60,131 nt of DNA from JAVBLT01 sp031553315 (lineage in GTDB: Bacteria; Verrucomicrobiota; Kiritimatiellia; RFP12; DVOR01), in contig JAVBLT010000034.1 in the NCBI GenBank assembly GCA_031553315.1, forward strand, positions 1 through 60,131. Direction: 5' to 3'. Numbering within the stretch: position 1 is the stretch's first letter; each line of letters begins with the position of its first letter. This document shows positions 37,348 to 47,589 of this stretch, piece by piece. The position numbers and the translations under genes are program-made. The notes beneath the pieces are model-generated. The model was not told where the DNA came from. It did not search any database and saw only the letters and a list, made by a program, of their open reading frames with translations.

Positions 37348-38358
37348 TTACTCCTGAAACGGCGATTGTTTCCCGACCGGCACCAGCAGCACCGAATCGG
37401 GGTCAAGGGTAATGGAATCGACCGAGTTGGTCACTGGAATCATCACGCGCAGCGGCACGCGGTTCGTGATGCCCGAACCGCCGTTGATGAGGCGCTCGGT
37501 TTCTTCGGCGTAGACGCGGACCTCGGCGAGGTCGAGCGCTTCGAGAGCATCGCTCCGGCCTTTGAACTTCACATTCACAAAAAGCGGATCGGCGCGGTAG
37601 CGCATATCGTCGCGCTTCGATTGAACCACGTTGACCCAGAGGTTGCTGGCCACGCGTTCGGCTTCCTGCTGCTGAATGCTGATATCGACCTGCACCTCGG
37701 AGGGGGAAATTTCCCACAGGCGCAACCCGCCGGGCGAGAGAATCTTCACGGTTTTCTTGAAGCTCTGCACGCGCCCGTCGACATCGACCGGTTCGGTGGT
37801 GATCATCTGGCTGGAATCGCGCATCTTCTCAAGCGAACGCTGGGCTCCGCGCAGGCGGACGGTCTTGGGGGAATAATCCAAATGAACCGTTCCGCGCAGG
37901 GGGCGCCCCTTCACGGGGGGCTCGGCCACGGGAAACTCCACATCGTCTTGCTGATCCATCTGCACGTTGACGACGGGCGGGTCGATGGAATCCACGCGCA
38001 GGTTGGGCGCGCCCTTGATGTTGCGCGCGGAAAGGCGGATGTCTTGCCCGCCTTCGGCCGTATCGGTCGGGTGAATGGAAATCACAGGTTTATCCACGGC
38101 AAGCTGAAGGCGCTGAATATCGACCGCCGCGCCCCGGAAGGTCACGTTGACCGTGGCGGGTTCAATGGCTTCCACGGCCATATTGCCTTGAATTTCGGGC
38201 TCAATGGCCACAGGCACCATGTAGGTGTGGCTGACGGTCTCGCGCACGGAAAAAAAGATCAGCATCGCGACCAGCGCGGAAATGACCTTCCAGATCCAAT
38301 CGTTCAACACCCAATCGATCACGCTCTGGATGTGTTCGCGGATTCGTTCCATCTTCAT
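37348..38358 (-). CDS. cdaR: YbbR-domain protein, CdaA regulator type
   Basis: A 336-residue protein with one N-terminal membrane helix ('WKVISALVAMLIFFSV', about 22-42) followed by three to four YbbR-type beta modules. Each has a hydrophobic strand pattern such as 'PATVNVTFRGAAVDIQRL' and 'PKTVRLRGAQRSLEKM'. It is translated in 4-base overlap with the diadenylate cyclase gene, the standard cdaA-cdaR arrangement, and so should modulate c-di-AMP synthesis from the periplasmic side of the membrane. Confidence 0.87.
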   Translation of the reverse strand: MKMERIREHIQSVIDWVLNDWIWKVISALVAMLIFFSVRETVSHTYMVPVAIEPEIQGNMAVEAIEPATVNVTFRGAAVDIQRLQLAVDKPVISIHPTDTAEGGQDIRLSARNIKGAPNLRVDSIDPPVVNVQMDQQDDVEFPVAEPPVKGRPLRGTVHLDYSPKTVRLRGAQRSLEKMRDSSQMITTEPVDVDGRVQSFKKTVKILSPGGLRLWEISPSEVQVDISIQQQEAERVASNLWVNVVQSKRDDMRYRADPLFVNVKFKGRSDALEALDLAEVRVYAEETERLINGGSGITNRVPLRVMIPVTNSVDSITLDPDSVLLVPVGKQSPFQE

Positions 38359-39233
38359 TCGTCGGAATCCTTTACTTTAAGAAATTCGTTGAGGAACGCC
38401 CACACGCGTTTGCGCTTGCTCTCGCGGCGGGTGCCGAAGATGAGGCGCATCCGGTCTGTTTTCTGCTCTTTTTCCTTGGGCACGAAGGCGGCTCGCAGGA
38501 AGCGCTCAAGGGTGCGGGTATCGACGTTGCGGCGGATCACATCGTCGTGCGCAATCGAAACGGCGCCGCGCTCTTCGGAGACCACAATCACCAGCGCATC
38601 GGATTCCTTCGCAAGACCCAGCGCCGCCCGGTGGCGGGTTCCCGCGCCGGCGAGGCGCATATCGTTTTCAAGCGGAAAGAGGCAGTGCGCGGCGAGAATG
38701 CGTTTGCCTTTCACAATCACGCCTCCGTCGTGCAAAGCGCCGGGGGGGGTGAAAATGGCGTGAAGCAGTTCGGCGGAGAGCATGCCGTCGACCCGGACGC
38801 CGCCGCATTCCTCATAGCGGCTGAGCGAATCGCCGCGCTCAATGGCAATCAGCGCCCCGATGCGGCGGGCGGCCAGAAGCGTGGCGGCTTCCACCAGAAT
38901 CTCGATCGGCGATTCCGCCTCCGCGGCATCGCCCTCCGCCAGGCGGCGGTAGGAGCGCTTTCCCAGCGTGGCGAGCGCCCGGCGAAGCTCGGGATGAAAC
39001 ACAATGACCAGACCAAGCACCAGCGACATGGAAACGGCCTGAAGAATGTATTGCAGCACATCGAGGTTCAGCAGGTAGGTCACCGTCCACAGCGAAAGAA
39101 TGACCGAGGCCAGCCCCAGCAGGATCTGCGCGCCGCGCGTGCCGCGCAGGTAGCGGAGCACGTAATACAGACAGGTCGCGATAATCGCAATCTGAATGGC
39201 ATTTGAAAGGATAAACGGAAATTGCTCTAACAC
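38355..39233 (-). CDS. cdaA: membrane diadenylate cyclase CdaA
   Basis: A 292-residue protein. Three membrane helices within residues 10-80 are followed by a DAC (DisA_N) domain from about 100. Motifs: 'GALHDGGVIV' (169-171 DGG, where CdaA proteins normally have DGA) and GTRHRAA (R200-H201-R202), intact. It makes c-di-AMP from two ATP. The C-terminal 40 residues are basic and extra. It lies between folP (7-base overlap) and cdaR, as in many bacteria with ftsH-folP-cdaA-cdaR. The Gly171 substitution should be tested for activity, although it is conservative. Confidence 0.9.
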   Translation of the reverse strand: MLEQFPFILSNAIQIAIIATCLYYVLRYLRGTRGAQILLGLASVILSLWTVTYLLNLDVLQYILQAVSMSLVLGLVIVFHPELRRALATLGKRSYRRLAEGDAAEAESPIEILVEAATLLAARRIGALIAIERGDSLSRYEECGGVRVDGMLSAELLHAIFTPPGALHDGGVIVKGKRILAAHCLFPLENDMRLAGAGTRHRAALGLAKESDALVIVVSEERGAVSIAHDDVIRRNVDTRTLERFLRAAFVPKEKEQKTDRMRLIFGTRRESKRKRVWAFLNEFLKVKDSDE

Positions 39234-40093
39234 GCCTTTTCCTCCGAAAAAACGGCACCTGTAAAAATACGCAAAGCATCACGCGTGGCCTTCACATCGT
39301 GCACGCGCACCACGGCCGCGCCGTCGGCCGCCGCCCGCAACGCCGCGCCCAGGCTGCCGGGAAGGCGGCCGGCGGGGTCGTCCTCGCCGGTAAAGGCGCC
39401 GATGAACCGTTTGCGGGAAGCGCCAATCAGCACCGGCGCGATCTCATTGAAACGAGCGACGGCCCCCAGCAGCCGAAGCGAATCTTCGGCGGTTTTCGCG
39501 AAACCCAAACCGGGGTCGATCATGATCTGTTCGGGGCGGCATCCCCTGGCGATCAATGCGAGGCGGGCCTCTTCGAGCGCTCGCCCGACCGCGCCGACCG
39601 CATCGCCGCCGGGGTAATCGGTCAGGGCGGCCATGGTCTGAGGCGTGCCGCGCATGTGCATGAGCACATAGCCTGCGCCCGAAGCGGCGATGACGCCGGG
39701 CATATCGGGATCGGGGCCGGTTCCCTGCACATCGTTGATGATCCGCGCGCCGGCTTCAAGCGCGGCGGCGGCCACGGCGGCATGGCGGGTATCCACGGAG
39801 ATCAGCGCATCGGTTTGCCGCGCAAGGGCTTCGACGACGGGGCAGATCCGGGCGATCTCATCGCCGGCGGAAAGCGGAAGCGAACCGGGCCGGGTCGATT
39901 CTCCGCCGATATCCAGAATATCCGCGCCCTCGGCCACGAGCCGAAGCGCGCGCGCCACGGCCTCATCGGTCGAGGCGGCGCGGCTGCCGGAGAAAAAGGA
40001 ATCAGGCGTTGCGTTGACAATGCCCATGAGCAGCGTCCGGCTCAGCGGAACCAAGCGCCCTCTGCACTGCCAAAAACGATTCGCCTGCGCCAT
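39227..40093 (-). CDS. folP: dihydropteroate synthase
   Basis: A 288-residue TIM-barrel enzyme of normal length. Motifs: 'LLMGIVNATPDSFFSG' (signature 1), 'ILDIGGESTRPGS' (signature 2), 'ISVDTRHAAVA', 'IINDVQGTG', 'DPGLGFAKT' and 'LIGASRKRFIG' with the pterin/sulfonamide-site residues. It condenses p-aminobenzoate with the pterin pyrophosphate. It is 11 bases downstream of ftsH and overlaps cdaA. Together with folC it indicates de novo folate synthesis. Confidence 0.95.
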   Translation of the reverse strand: MAQANRFWQCRGRLVPLSRTLLMGIVNATPDSFFSGSRAASTDEAVARALRLVAEGADILDIGGESTRPGSLPLSAGDEIARICPVVEALARQTDALISVDTRHAAVAAAALEAGARIINDVQGTGPDPDMPGVIAASGAGYVLMHMRGTPQTMAALTDYPGGDAVGAVGRALEEARLALIARGCRPEQIMIDPGLGFAKTAEDSLRLLGAVARFNEIAPVLIGASRKRFIGAFTGEDDPAGRLPGSLGAALRAAADGAAVVRVHDVKATRDALRIFTGAVFSEEKAC

Positions 40094-40104
40094 TGCGCGC
40101 CTCC

Positions 40105-42093
<1,989 letters not shown>

Positions 42094-42105
42094 AAATCCT
42101 CGTGT

Positions 42106-42129
42106 CTTCCGCTTCCATTGAAGCCGAAG
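42106..42129. promoter_or_regulatory. palindrome overlapping the predicted ftsH transcription start
   Basis: Ten-base arms (CTTCCGCTTC and GAAGCCGAAG, one mismatched pair) around a 4-base centre lie directly against the -10 box of the ftsH promoter. The transcription start would fall inside the palindrome, so a repressor-type operator fits better than an RNA hairpin. Confidence 0.4.
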
Positions 42130-42158
42130 ATAATACCCTTCTTTCGCGGTTAGGTCAA
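42130..42158 (-). promoter_or_regulatory. ftsH operon promoter
   Basis: On the minus strand TTGACC, a 17-base spacer and TATTAT, each one mismatch from consensus, about 37 bases before the ftsH start. It lies in the only clear gap (78 bases) within the 17-gene run. Confidence 0.75.
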
Positions 42159-42171
42159 AACATCTTTATGC

Positions 42172-44205
42172 TTACGCGGGCGGAGCGGGCGAAATCAGAC
42201 AAGCCGCGCTGCCGTTGTCGGTGAAAACAATCAAAACAGGTTCGCTCTGCGAAACGGCGAGCTGAATCAGCAGCAGAAAGCCGGCCGCGCCGGGCGTGCC
42301 GATGCGCGCAAGAGGGTCGTCGGCAACGGCTCCGGCGGGGAGGTTTCCGGGGAGCGCGCCGTAATGAAAGACCGTGCGGATCTCTTCGGGGGGAAAGCCG
42401 CTTTCATCCAGCACCTGCCTCACGGCCTCGTCGGGCGTCACGCCAAGCGCGATGGCTGAAACAAGCGCCGCGGGCCGATCCTGGCCGGTCTGGAAAAGCA
42501 GCGCCGCGGCGGAGGCCACTTTGCCGCTGCTGTCGGCGGCCGCCGCGCAAACGGCGGAGGCCTCGCCGCGCTGAATGGCCCGGACGGCGGCAAAAACGGC
42601 CAGCGCCCCCGAAAAGGCGCCGCCGTTGAAGAGGCCGTGCGAACCGGTCAGCGCCCACTCGATGGCGGCGAGGCTTGCGGCGGCATTGTCGTACGTGTGC
42701 GGGAAGAGAAGGGGTTTCACCAGGCGCGCGCCTTTGGCCACATAGTCGGCGTGAAAGGCGGATCGCGTGCGGGCGGGGCCGAGCGCGGTGGCGCCCATGA
42801 GACCGCAGTCGGCCCAAGGCGGGCGATCCTTGAACGCCTGGCCGCAGGCGGCGAGGAAATAGCCTTCCTGCGGGTCGAGGTAGCCCTTCGCGGTCACGCC
42901 GGCGGCGGCCAGATTGGGGTCGGGCAGCGGATAGGCGTTCATGCCGAGCATGCCGGGGGCGGAGGGTTGGGTTCGCTCGCGAGCCCAGGTCGCGGCAAGA
43001 AGCTCGCGGTTCACGCCAAAGGCGGAATAGGTCCCCTGCCCCGCGATCTGAACGGTCTGATCCGGTTGCGGCATGGGCGCCGCCGCCGGCGATTCGGGAA
43101 TGCCGAGCACGGCGGCGGCGTTGCACCCGCCGATGCCTGCGCTGTTGAGCAGCACGCGGTGAACGGCTTGCGGGCGCGCGGTCTTGGCAAGCGGCAGATC
43201 GCAGGCGGGGTCGGGGGTTTCGCGGGCGTCGGTCGGAGGCAGCACGCCCGCGCACAGCATCTGCACGGCGACGATGGCTTCGACTGTGCCGGCGGCGCCC
43301 ATGAGGTGGCCGAGAAGCGCTTTGCAGGCGGTCACGGGGGTCAGCGCGAGGCGGTCGCCGAAGAGATCGGAAAGCGCGTCGCGCTCGGAGGCGTCGTTGG
43401 CTTTGGTGCCGGTGGCATGGGCGATCACGGCATCAATGGAGCCGGGCGTGAAACCGGAGCGGGCGAGCGCCTTTTGCATCGCGGCCAGGGAGCCGGCGGC
43501 GCGCGGCGGCGGCAGGGTCAGGTGGTAACCGTTGTTGCCCGTGGCCCAGCCGCAGAGGCGGGCGACGGCGGAGGAGGAATCGCGTTCCAGCACAATGGCG
43601 CCGGCGCCTTCGGAGAAAACGGTGCCGTCGCGGGCGGCGTCGAAGGGGCGAACCGTGCCGCGGGGCGACATCGTGCGAAGGGCGCAAAGGCCGCTCCACG
43701 AAAGCGGGGAGAGCTCATCGACCCCGACCGCCACGACCCGGCGGATGCGCGCTTCCTGCAACAGGTCGGCCGCCGTGGCCAGCACCGCCGCGCCCGAAGC
43801 GCACGAAAGCGAAAGCGACACGCTCAGCGGCGACAGCCCCAGCGTCTGCGCCACCGCCATGCGAAACGATTCTTCCGTGTAGCCCGCGCAACCGAAATTG
43901 GAACCGAGCACCAGCACCGTTTCCCCGCGCGGAATTTTTTCAGCCCCCCGCTCGGCCATCAGCAGCGCCTCTTCGAGCGCCGCCACGGCAAAGGCGTAGG
44001 CGCGGCCCTTTTCGACCACTTCGGGAGCAAAAGCCCGCACCACGCCCGCGGTTTGGCAGGGAATGTCGCCCACGGCGAAAAGGTCGAGCGCAGAGAGGGC
44101 GGTTTTTCCTTCAAGCAGGTTTTCCCAAAGGGTTCTGACGCCAAGACCGTAGGGCGTGACGGCGCCAAGGCCGGTGATTGCCGGGCAGATACGGGTCGTT
44201 TTCAT
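42172..44205 (-). CDS. two-part beta-ketoacyl synthase (active KAS plus cysteine-less KAS-like half)
   Basis: A 677-residue protein from the ATG at 44205, chosen because AGGAG lies 7 bases before it; the longer frame starts inside the upstream gene's stop region. Residues 1-375 form a complete KAS II-type condensing enzyme with Cys135 (SLSCASGAA), His263 (AHATGTKAND) and His300 (LLGHLMGAAG). Residues 385-677 are a second, shorter thiolase-fold unit like the Ketoacyl-synt_2 N-terminal family ('FPHTYDNAAASLAAIEWAL'), in which the nucleophile position reads GGAFSGALA with no Cys, as in chain-length factors. Such KS/CLF pairs are normally two proteins in aryl-polyene or aromatic polyketide pathways; here they appear fused. 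No ACP, ketoreductase or other pathway gene is nearby except an unknown protein 11 bases upstream. Confidence 0.8.
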   Translation of the reverse strand: MKTTRICPAITGLGAVTPYGLGVRTLWENLLEGKTALSALDLFAVGDIPCQTAGVVRAFAPEVVEKGRAYAFAVAALEEALLMAERGAEKIPRGETVLVLGSNFGCAGYTEESFRMAVAQTLGLSPLSVSLSLSCASGAAVLATAADLLQEARIRRVVAVGVDELSPLSWSGLCALRTMSPRGTVRPFDAARDGTVFSEGAGAIVLERDSSSAVARLCGWATGNNGYHLTLPPPRAAGSLAAMQKALARSGFTPGSIDAVIAHATGTKANDASERDALSDLFGDRLALTPVTACKALLGHLMGAAGTVEAIVAVQMLCAGVLPPTDARETPDPACDLPLAKTARPQAVHRVLLNSAGIGGCNAAAVLGIPESPAAAPMPQPDQTVQIAGQGTYSAFGVNRELLAATWARERTQPSAPGMLGMNAYPLPDPNLAAAGVTAKGYLDPQEGYFLAACGQAFKDRPPWADCGLMGATALGPARTRSAFHADYVAKGARLVKPLLFPHTYDNAAASLAAIEWALTGSHGLFNGGAFSGALAVFAAVRAIQRGEASAVCAAAADSSGKVASAAALLFQTGQDRPAALVSAIALGVTPDEAVRQVLDESGFPPEEIRTVFHYGALPGNLPAGAVADDPLARIGTPGAAGFLLLIQLAVSQSEPVLIVFTDNGSAACLISPAPPA

Positions 44206-44216
44206 AGACGCTCCTT

Positions 44217-45086
44217 TCATGCGCAATGCGCGGTCAAATCAATCACCACGCCGCCATTGCCGGCGATGGGCAGGCGCAGGCGGGCATCCCAGCCGACCGC
44301 CTCAATGCGCTCGGGCGCCACACCGTCGCCGGCAAAGGCCAGCGTCAGCAAACGCGTGGGATCCGGCTGGGGAAGCGCCCGGATCAGGTCTTCGCAGCGC
44401 AGCGTGACGACGGCCGGCTTCCCCTTCGCCAGCGTCAGAACCGCCACGCGCCACCCCTCCGGCAAACGCCCGCCCAGCATCAGGAAATGATCCGGTTCGC
44501 CGCGCACCGCCCAGCGCTCCCCGGCCGGCAGGTTCAGAAGCCCCGCCGCCGCCTCAAACGCCGCCTGGAAACCGGGCAACGCATCGGCGGGAGGGAACCA
44601 TGCCGATTCCGGCGAAAGCGGCACACGCGTGAAAAGACCGCTCAAAGCCGCCGCGGGCGTTTCAAAGCGCCCGCCGGAAAGCGCGCGCGCGGGCGGTTCG
44701 AAAACCATCGCCGCCAACGCCGCCGGATACGGCGCAAACGCCACGGCAAGACCGCCGCCTTCGGCTTCATAAGGCAGGCAAACCAGACCTTCCCCCGCAT
44801 AGAAAAGCCCGTCGGCCCCATTGCGCGGCCATTCGGGAAAGACCGCGCAATCGCCTGTGAACCGGAACCCCGAGGGCGAACGCGCCACGGAAAAAGGCGC
44901 GGAAGCTTCGTGAAAAGGCTCGCCGGAGGCTTGCAGCACGGGCACATCAAGCACGGTTTGGCCGCGGAAGGAAAGCTTCAGGTGCACGGCGCGCGGATAA
45001 ACCGCGGCGCCGCGCCAAATCAACCGGGATTCCAGGCGGATCTCAACCGGATCCGCTCCCGAGAGGTTAGAGCTTGAGACCGTCAA
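44217..45086 (-). CDS. unknown protein between S1 and ketoacyl-synthase genes
   Basis: A 289-residue protein that I do not recognise. It has no signal peptide or membrane helix and is rich in Ala, Pro and Gly with many short beta-like strands ('LIWRGAAVYPRAVHLKLSFRGQTVLDVPVL'). The only in-frame start near the beginning is TTG at 45086, 20 bases inside the end of the S1-protein gene with AGG upstream, so it is probably translationally coupled to it. It is followed after 11 bases by the double ketoacyl synthase, suggesting a shared task. The position in the operon and the uninterrupted frame with the same codon bias support a real gene. Confidence 0.68.
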   Translation of the reverse strand: MTVSSSNLSGADPVEIRLESRLIWRGAAVYPRAVHLKLSFRGQTVLDVPVLQASGEPFHEASAPFSVARSPSGFRFTGDCAVFPEWPRNGADGLFYAGEGLVCLPYEAEGGGLAVAFAPYPAALAAMVFEPPARALSGGRFETPAAALSGLFTRVPLSPESAWFPPADALPGFQAAFEAAAGLLNLPAGERWAVRGEPDHFLMLGGRLPEGWRVAVLTLAKGKPAVVTLRCEDLIRALPQPDPTRLLTLAFAGDGVAPERIEAVGWDARLRLPIAGNGGVVIDLTAHCA

Positions 45087-46515
45087 AAGCAGAGCCTAAC
45101 GAACCGAACGTGGTGTTCTTCTTCGAGTTTTCACGCATCCACTGAGCGGGGTCGTCGGCGGGATCCGCGCTTGCGGCCTGCTGTTCGGCGGCCCACTTCT
45201 CGGGAAGCGTGAGCGAAATGCGGTTGCCGTCGACGCTTTTCACGACCACGGCCACGGTGCCGCCGGGGGCGAATCTGCGCTCGAGCTGAGCGACGGGCGA
45301 TCCCACTTTGGGCACCCCCGTTTCGCTGATGTGCAGGAGACCGGTCGCCGTTTCGGAAAGGCGAACGAACACGCCGAAGGTCTGAATCGACTCCACAATC
45401 CCTTCGGCGCGCGCGCCGGGCTCAAGCGAACCGGGCTTCAATGCCGACACGCGGCGGTCGACGGGCTTCAGGGCAATCTTGCGTTTTTCCAGGTCGATGC
45501 TCTCAATCTGCACCTCCACCTCCTGGCCTTCGGTGACGGCTTCACGCGCCGACATCAGCCGGCGCCCGTTACCCAGGCGGCCGATGGAGATCAGGCCGTC
45601 CACCCCCGGAATAATCTGCGCAAAAGCGCCAAAACGCTCAATGCGCACCACCGTGGCCGTGACGACCGAACCGACCGTATAGCCGGCCAAAAACTGATCC
45701 CACGGGTTGACCTGAAGGTTGCGCAGGCTGAGCGAAATGCGGCCTGCGGCGGCGTCGATGCCGTTGACCATCACCTCCACCTCGTCGCCCGCTTTCGCCA
45801 CATCGGAGGGTTTTGCATCGCGCTGCCAGGAGAGTTCGCGCAGGGGAATCAGCCCTTCCGCCCCGCCCAGATCCACAAAGATGCCAAACTCGGCCAGCCG
45901 CGTGACCTTGCCCGTGCGGGTATCGCCCTCCTTGAGCTCGGCGAAGAGTTTTTCCTTTTCGGCTTCGCGCTCCTTTTCGAGCAGCGCGCGGCGGCTGACC
46001 ACGATGTTCATGCCGTGATCGTCTTCGCCGTATTCGGTGATGAGGAAGGTGAATTTGCGCCCCGTATACTCCTCGCCTTCCTGGCGGTAAAGGGAAATCT
46101 GCGAATAGGGGCAAAACGCGCGGCGCCCGGCCACAGTCACTTCATACCCGCCGTTGCGCTCCGCCTGCACCACGCCGTCGATCGGAAGCTGGGCGGCAAA
46201 GGCATCGGCCAGCGTGCGGTCGGTCACGCCGGCGACCTTCTTCCTGGCCGAGAAAAGAAACGTTCCGCCCTGCATGCCCGCAAACATGACCGAGATGCGG
46301 TCGCCGGTGGCCACAGTCAGGTCGCCCTCGGCATCCGTGACCTCGGAAGCGGGCAGAATGCCTTCCTGCTTGGCGCCGACATCGAGGATAATGTATTCGC
46401 CCTTGGTCGAGATCACATCGGCGGTGATCTGGTCGCCGGGATTGAACCCTTTTCGGAAGGCGGCGGCCTGGGAGGCGTTGAGCAGGGCTTCAAAATCGGC
46501 ACGCGTGGTATTCAT
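45067..46515 (-). CDS. S1-domain RNA-binding protein (ribosomal protein S1-like)
   Basis: A 482-residue protein made of about five S1 OB-fold domains (about 25-97, 105-175, 190-265, 283-352, 368-440). Domains 3-5 show the typical 'G.V..I..FG.FV.L....GL.....L' pattern, e.g. 'GKVTRLAEFGIFVDLGGAEGLIPL'. Domains 1 and 2 match the ribosome-docking part of S1. It is shorter than E. coli S1 (557, six domains). It probably binds mRNA and the 30S subunit. Its ATG follows the upstream stop directly (TAAATG). Unusually, it is embedded between the DUF4340 gene and lipid-type genes instead of near cmk, its frequent neighbour. Confidence 0.84.
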   Translation of the reverse strand: MNTTRADFEALLNASQAAAFRKGFNPGDQITADVISTKGEYIILDVGAKQEGILPASEVTDAEGDLTVATGDRISVMFAGMQGGTFLFSARKKVAGVTDRTLADAFAAQLPIDGVVQAERNGGYEVTVAGRRAFCPYSQISLYRQEGEEYTGRKFTFLITEYGEDDHGMNIVVSRRALLEKEREAEKEKLFAELKEGDTRTGKVTRLAEFGIFVDLGGAEGLIPLRELSWQRDAKPSDVAKAGDEVEVMVNGIDAAAGRISLSLRNLQVNPWDQFLAGYTVGSVVTATVVRIERFGAFAQIIPGVDGLISIGRLGNGRRLMSAREAVTEGQEVEVQIESIDLEKRKIALKPVDRRVSALKPGSLEPGARAEGIVESIQTFGVFVRLSETATGLLHISETGVPKVGSPVAQLERRFAPGGTVAVVVKSVDGNRISLTLPEKWAAEQQAASADPADDPAQWMRENSKKNTTFGSLGSAFDGLKL

Positions 46516-47571
46516 TTATTCGTTTTCCTCTTTCGGGGGCTCCGGTTTTTTCACTTTCACAAACGCGGTTCGCCCATGCGTGAGCGCCTCGGCCAGGTCG
46601 TTCGGCACGGCATACGTCCACACGCCGTAACGGCGGTTAAACGCCGCCGCCTCCTGTTTCGCCGCCGCGCTGCCGGTTGCGCTTTCCGCCCCCAGGCGGA
46701 GATAGCGCGTTTGGGCGGCGGGGGTTCGCGCTCCAAAAGAGAGAGTATACACCAAATCGCTGCCGGTTGTCAGCGAAAGAATTTCAGGTTTCACAAAGCC
46801 CGCCTCTTCATCGGAAAGCGCGGTCTTGGGAACGGCGTTCTCAAAGAAAACCCGGCCGACCGCCGCGACGGTCTGCTCCAATGCCTGCGCATCGAGCTCC
46901 TGATCGGGCGTAAGCCCTTGAAGCGACCAGGTTTCATTCGTGCGGGCCAGCTCGAAATCGGGCACCCCGGGCGACGAAAGCCGCAGCGCCGTGACCTGCT
47001 GCGCATAGGTCACCGGAATGAAACGCTCGACCCACATCAGCGGATCCGCCGAAAAATCAAGCAGCGGATCAGCCACCAGCCGCCAGGGTTTTCCCGGCGC
47101 CTCGGCCACATAACGGCCATCGGGGTGGGTTTCGCGCCCATAATAAACCCGCTGATCGGGCGTGAGCTCGCGTTCGTGAACCTCGCCCAGCAGAAACATC
47201 GCCAGCACGGAACCATCCGCGGCCTCAAGCCGCACCTCCGGAAGCCCCGAAGCCGGCGCCGAGCTGCCGTGCGCCGTATGGCCGATGCTCAGCTCCCGCA
47301 CGCGAAGCATCGCATGGCGCAGGCGGGTCATGTCGGCGGGATACCCGCTCAGCGACAACACCTGCCAGGAATCGCCCTGCCGGGCAATGACCGCGGCGTT
47401 GGTGCCATCGATGATTTCCAGGCGCGCCACGGCGGAAAGGTCAAGCCCGGGAAAGACCTTTGCCCCGCTTTCCTCCGCGGCCGGAATGGCCTGCGTGCGC
47501 CCGCTCCAATACGCGGCGGTTCCCACAATGAGCGCCGCAACGCCAAGCTTCCACATCTGTTTGCGTTTCAT
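46516..47571 (-). CDS. DUF4340 membrane-anchored protein
   Basis: A 351-residue protein with an N-terminal membrane anchor ('LGVAALIVGTAAYW') and a DUF4340-type extracytoplasmic beta region, recognised by 'DLSAVARLEIIDGTNAAVIARQGDSWQV' and the second copy 'VTALRLSSPGVPDFELARTNETWSL', ending in a charged tail (KPEPPKEENE). DUF4340 proteins accompany GldG/GldF-type ABC exporters in many phyla, and here the gene follows the GldG-like gene by 18 bases. Specific role unknown; probably an accessory subunit of the transporter. Confidence 0.8.
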   Translation of the reverse strand: MKRKQMWKLGVAALIVGTAAYWSGRTQAIPAAEESGAKVFPGLDLSAVARLEIIDGTNAAVIARQGDSWQVLSLSGYPADMTRLRHAMLRVRELSIGHTAHGSSAPASGLPEVRLEAADGSVLAMFLLGEVHERELTPDQRVYYGRETHPDGRYVAEAPGKPWRLVADPLLDFSADPLMWVERFIPVTYAQQVTALRLSSPGVPDFELARTNETWSLQGLTPDQELDAQALEQTVAAVGRVFFENAVPKTALSDEEAGFVKPEILSLTTGSDLVYTLSFGARTPAAQTRYLRLGAESATGSAAAKQEAAAFNRRYGVWTYAVPNDLAEALTHGRTAFVKVKKPEPPKEENE

Positions 47572-47589
47572 GCTGTTTTCTCCAAGTGA

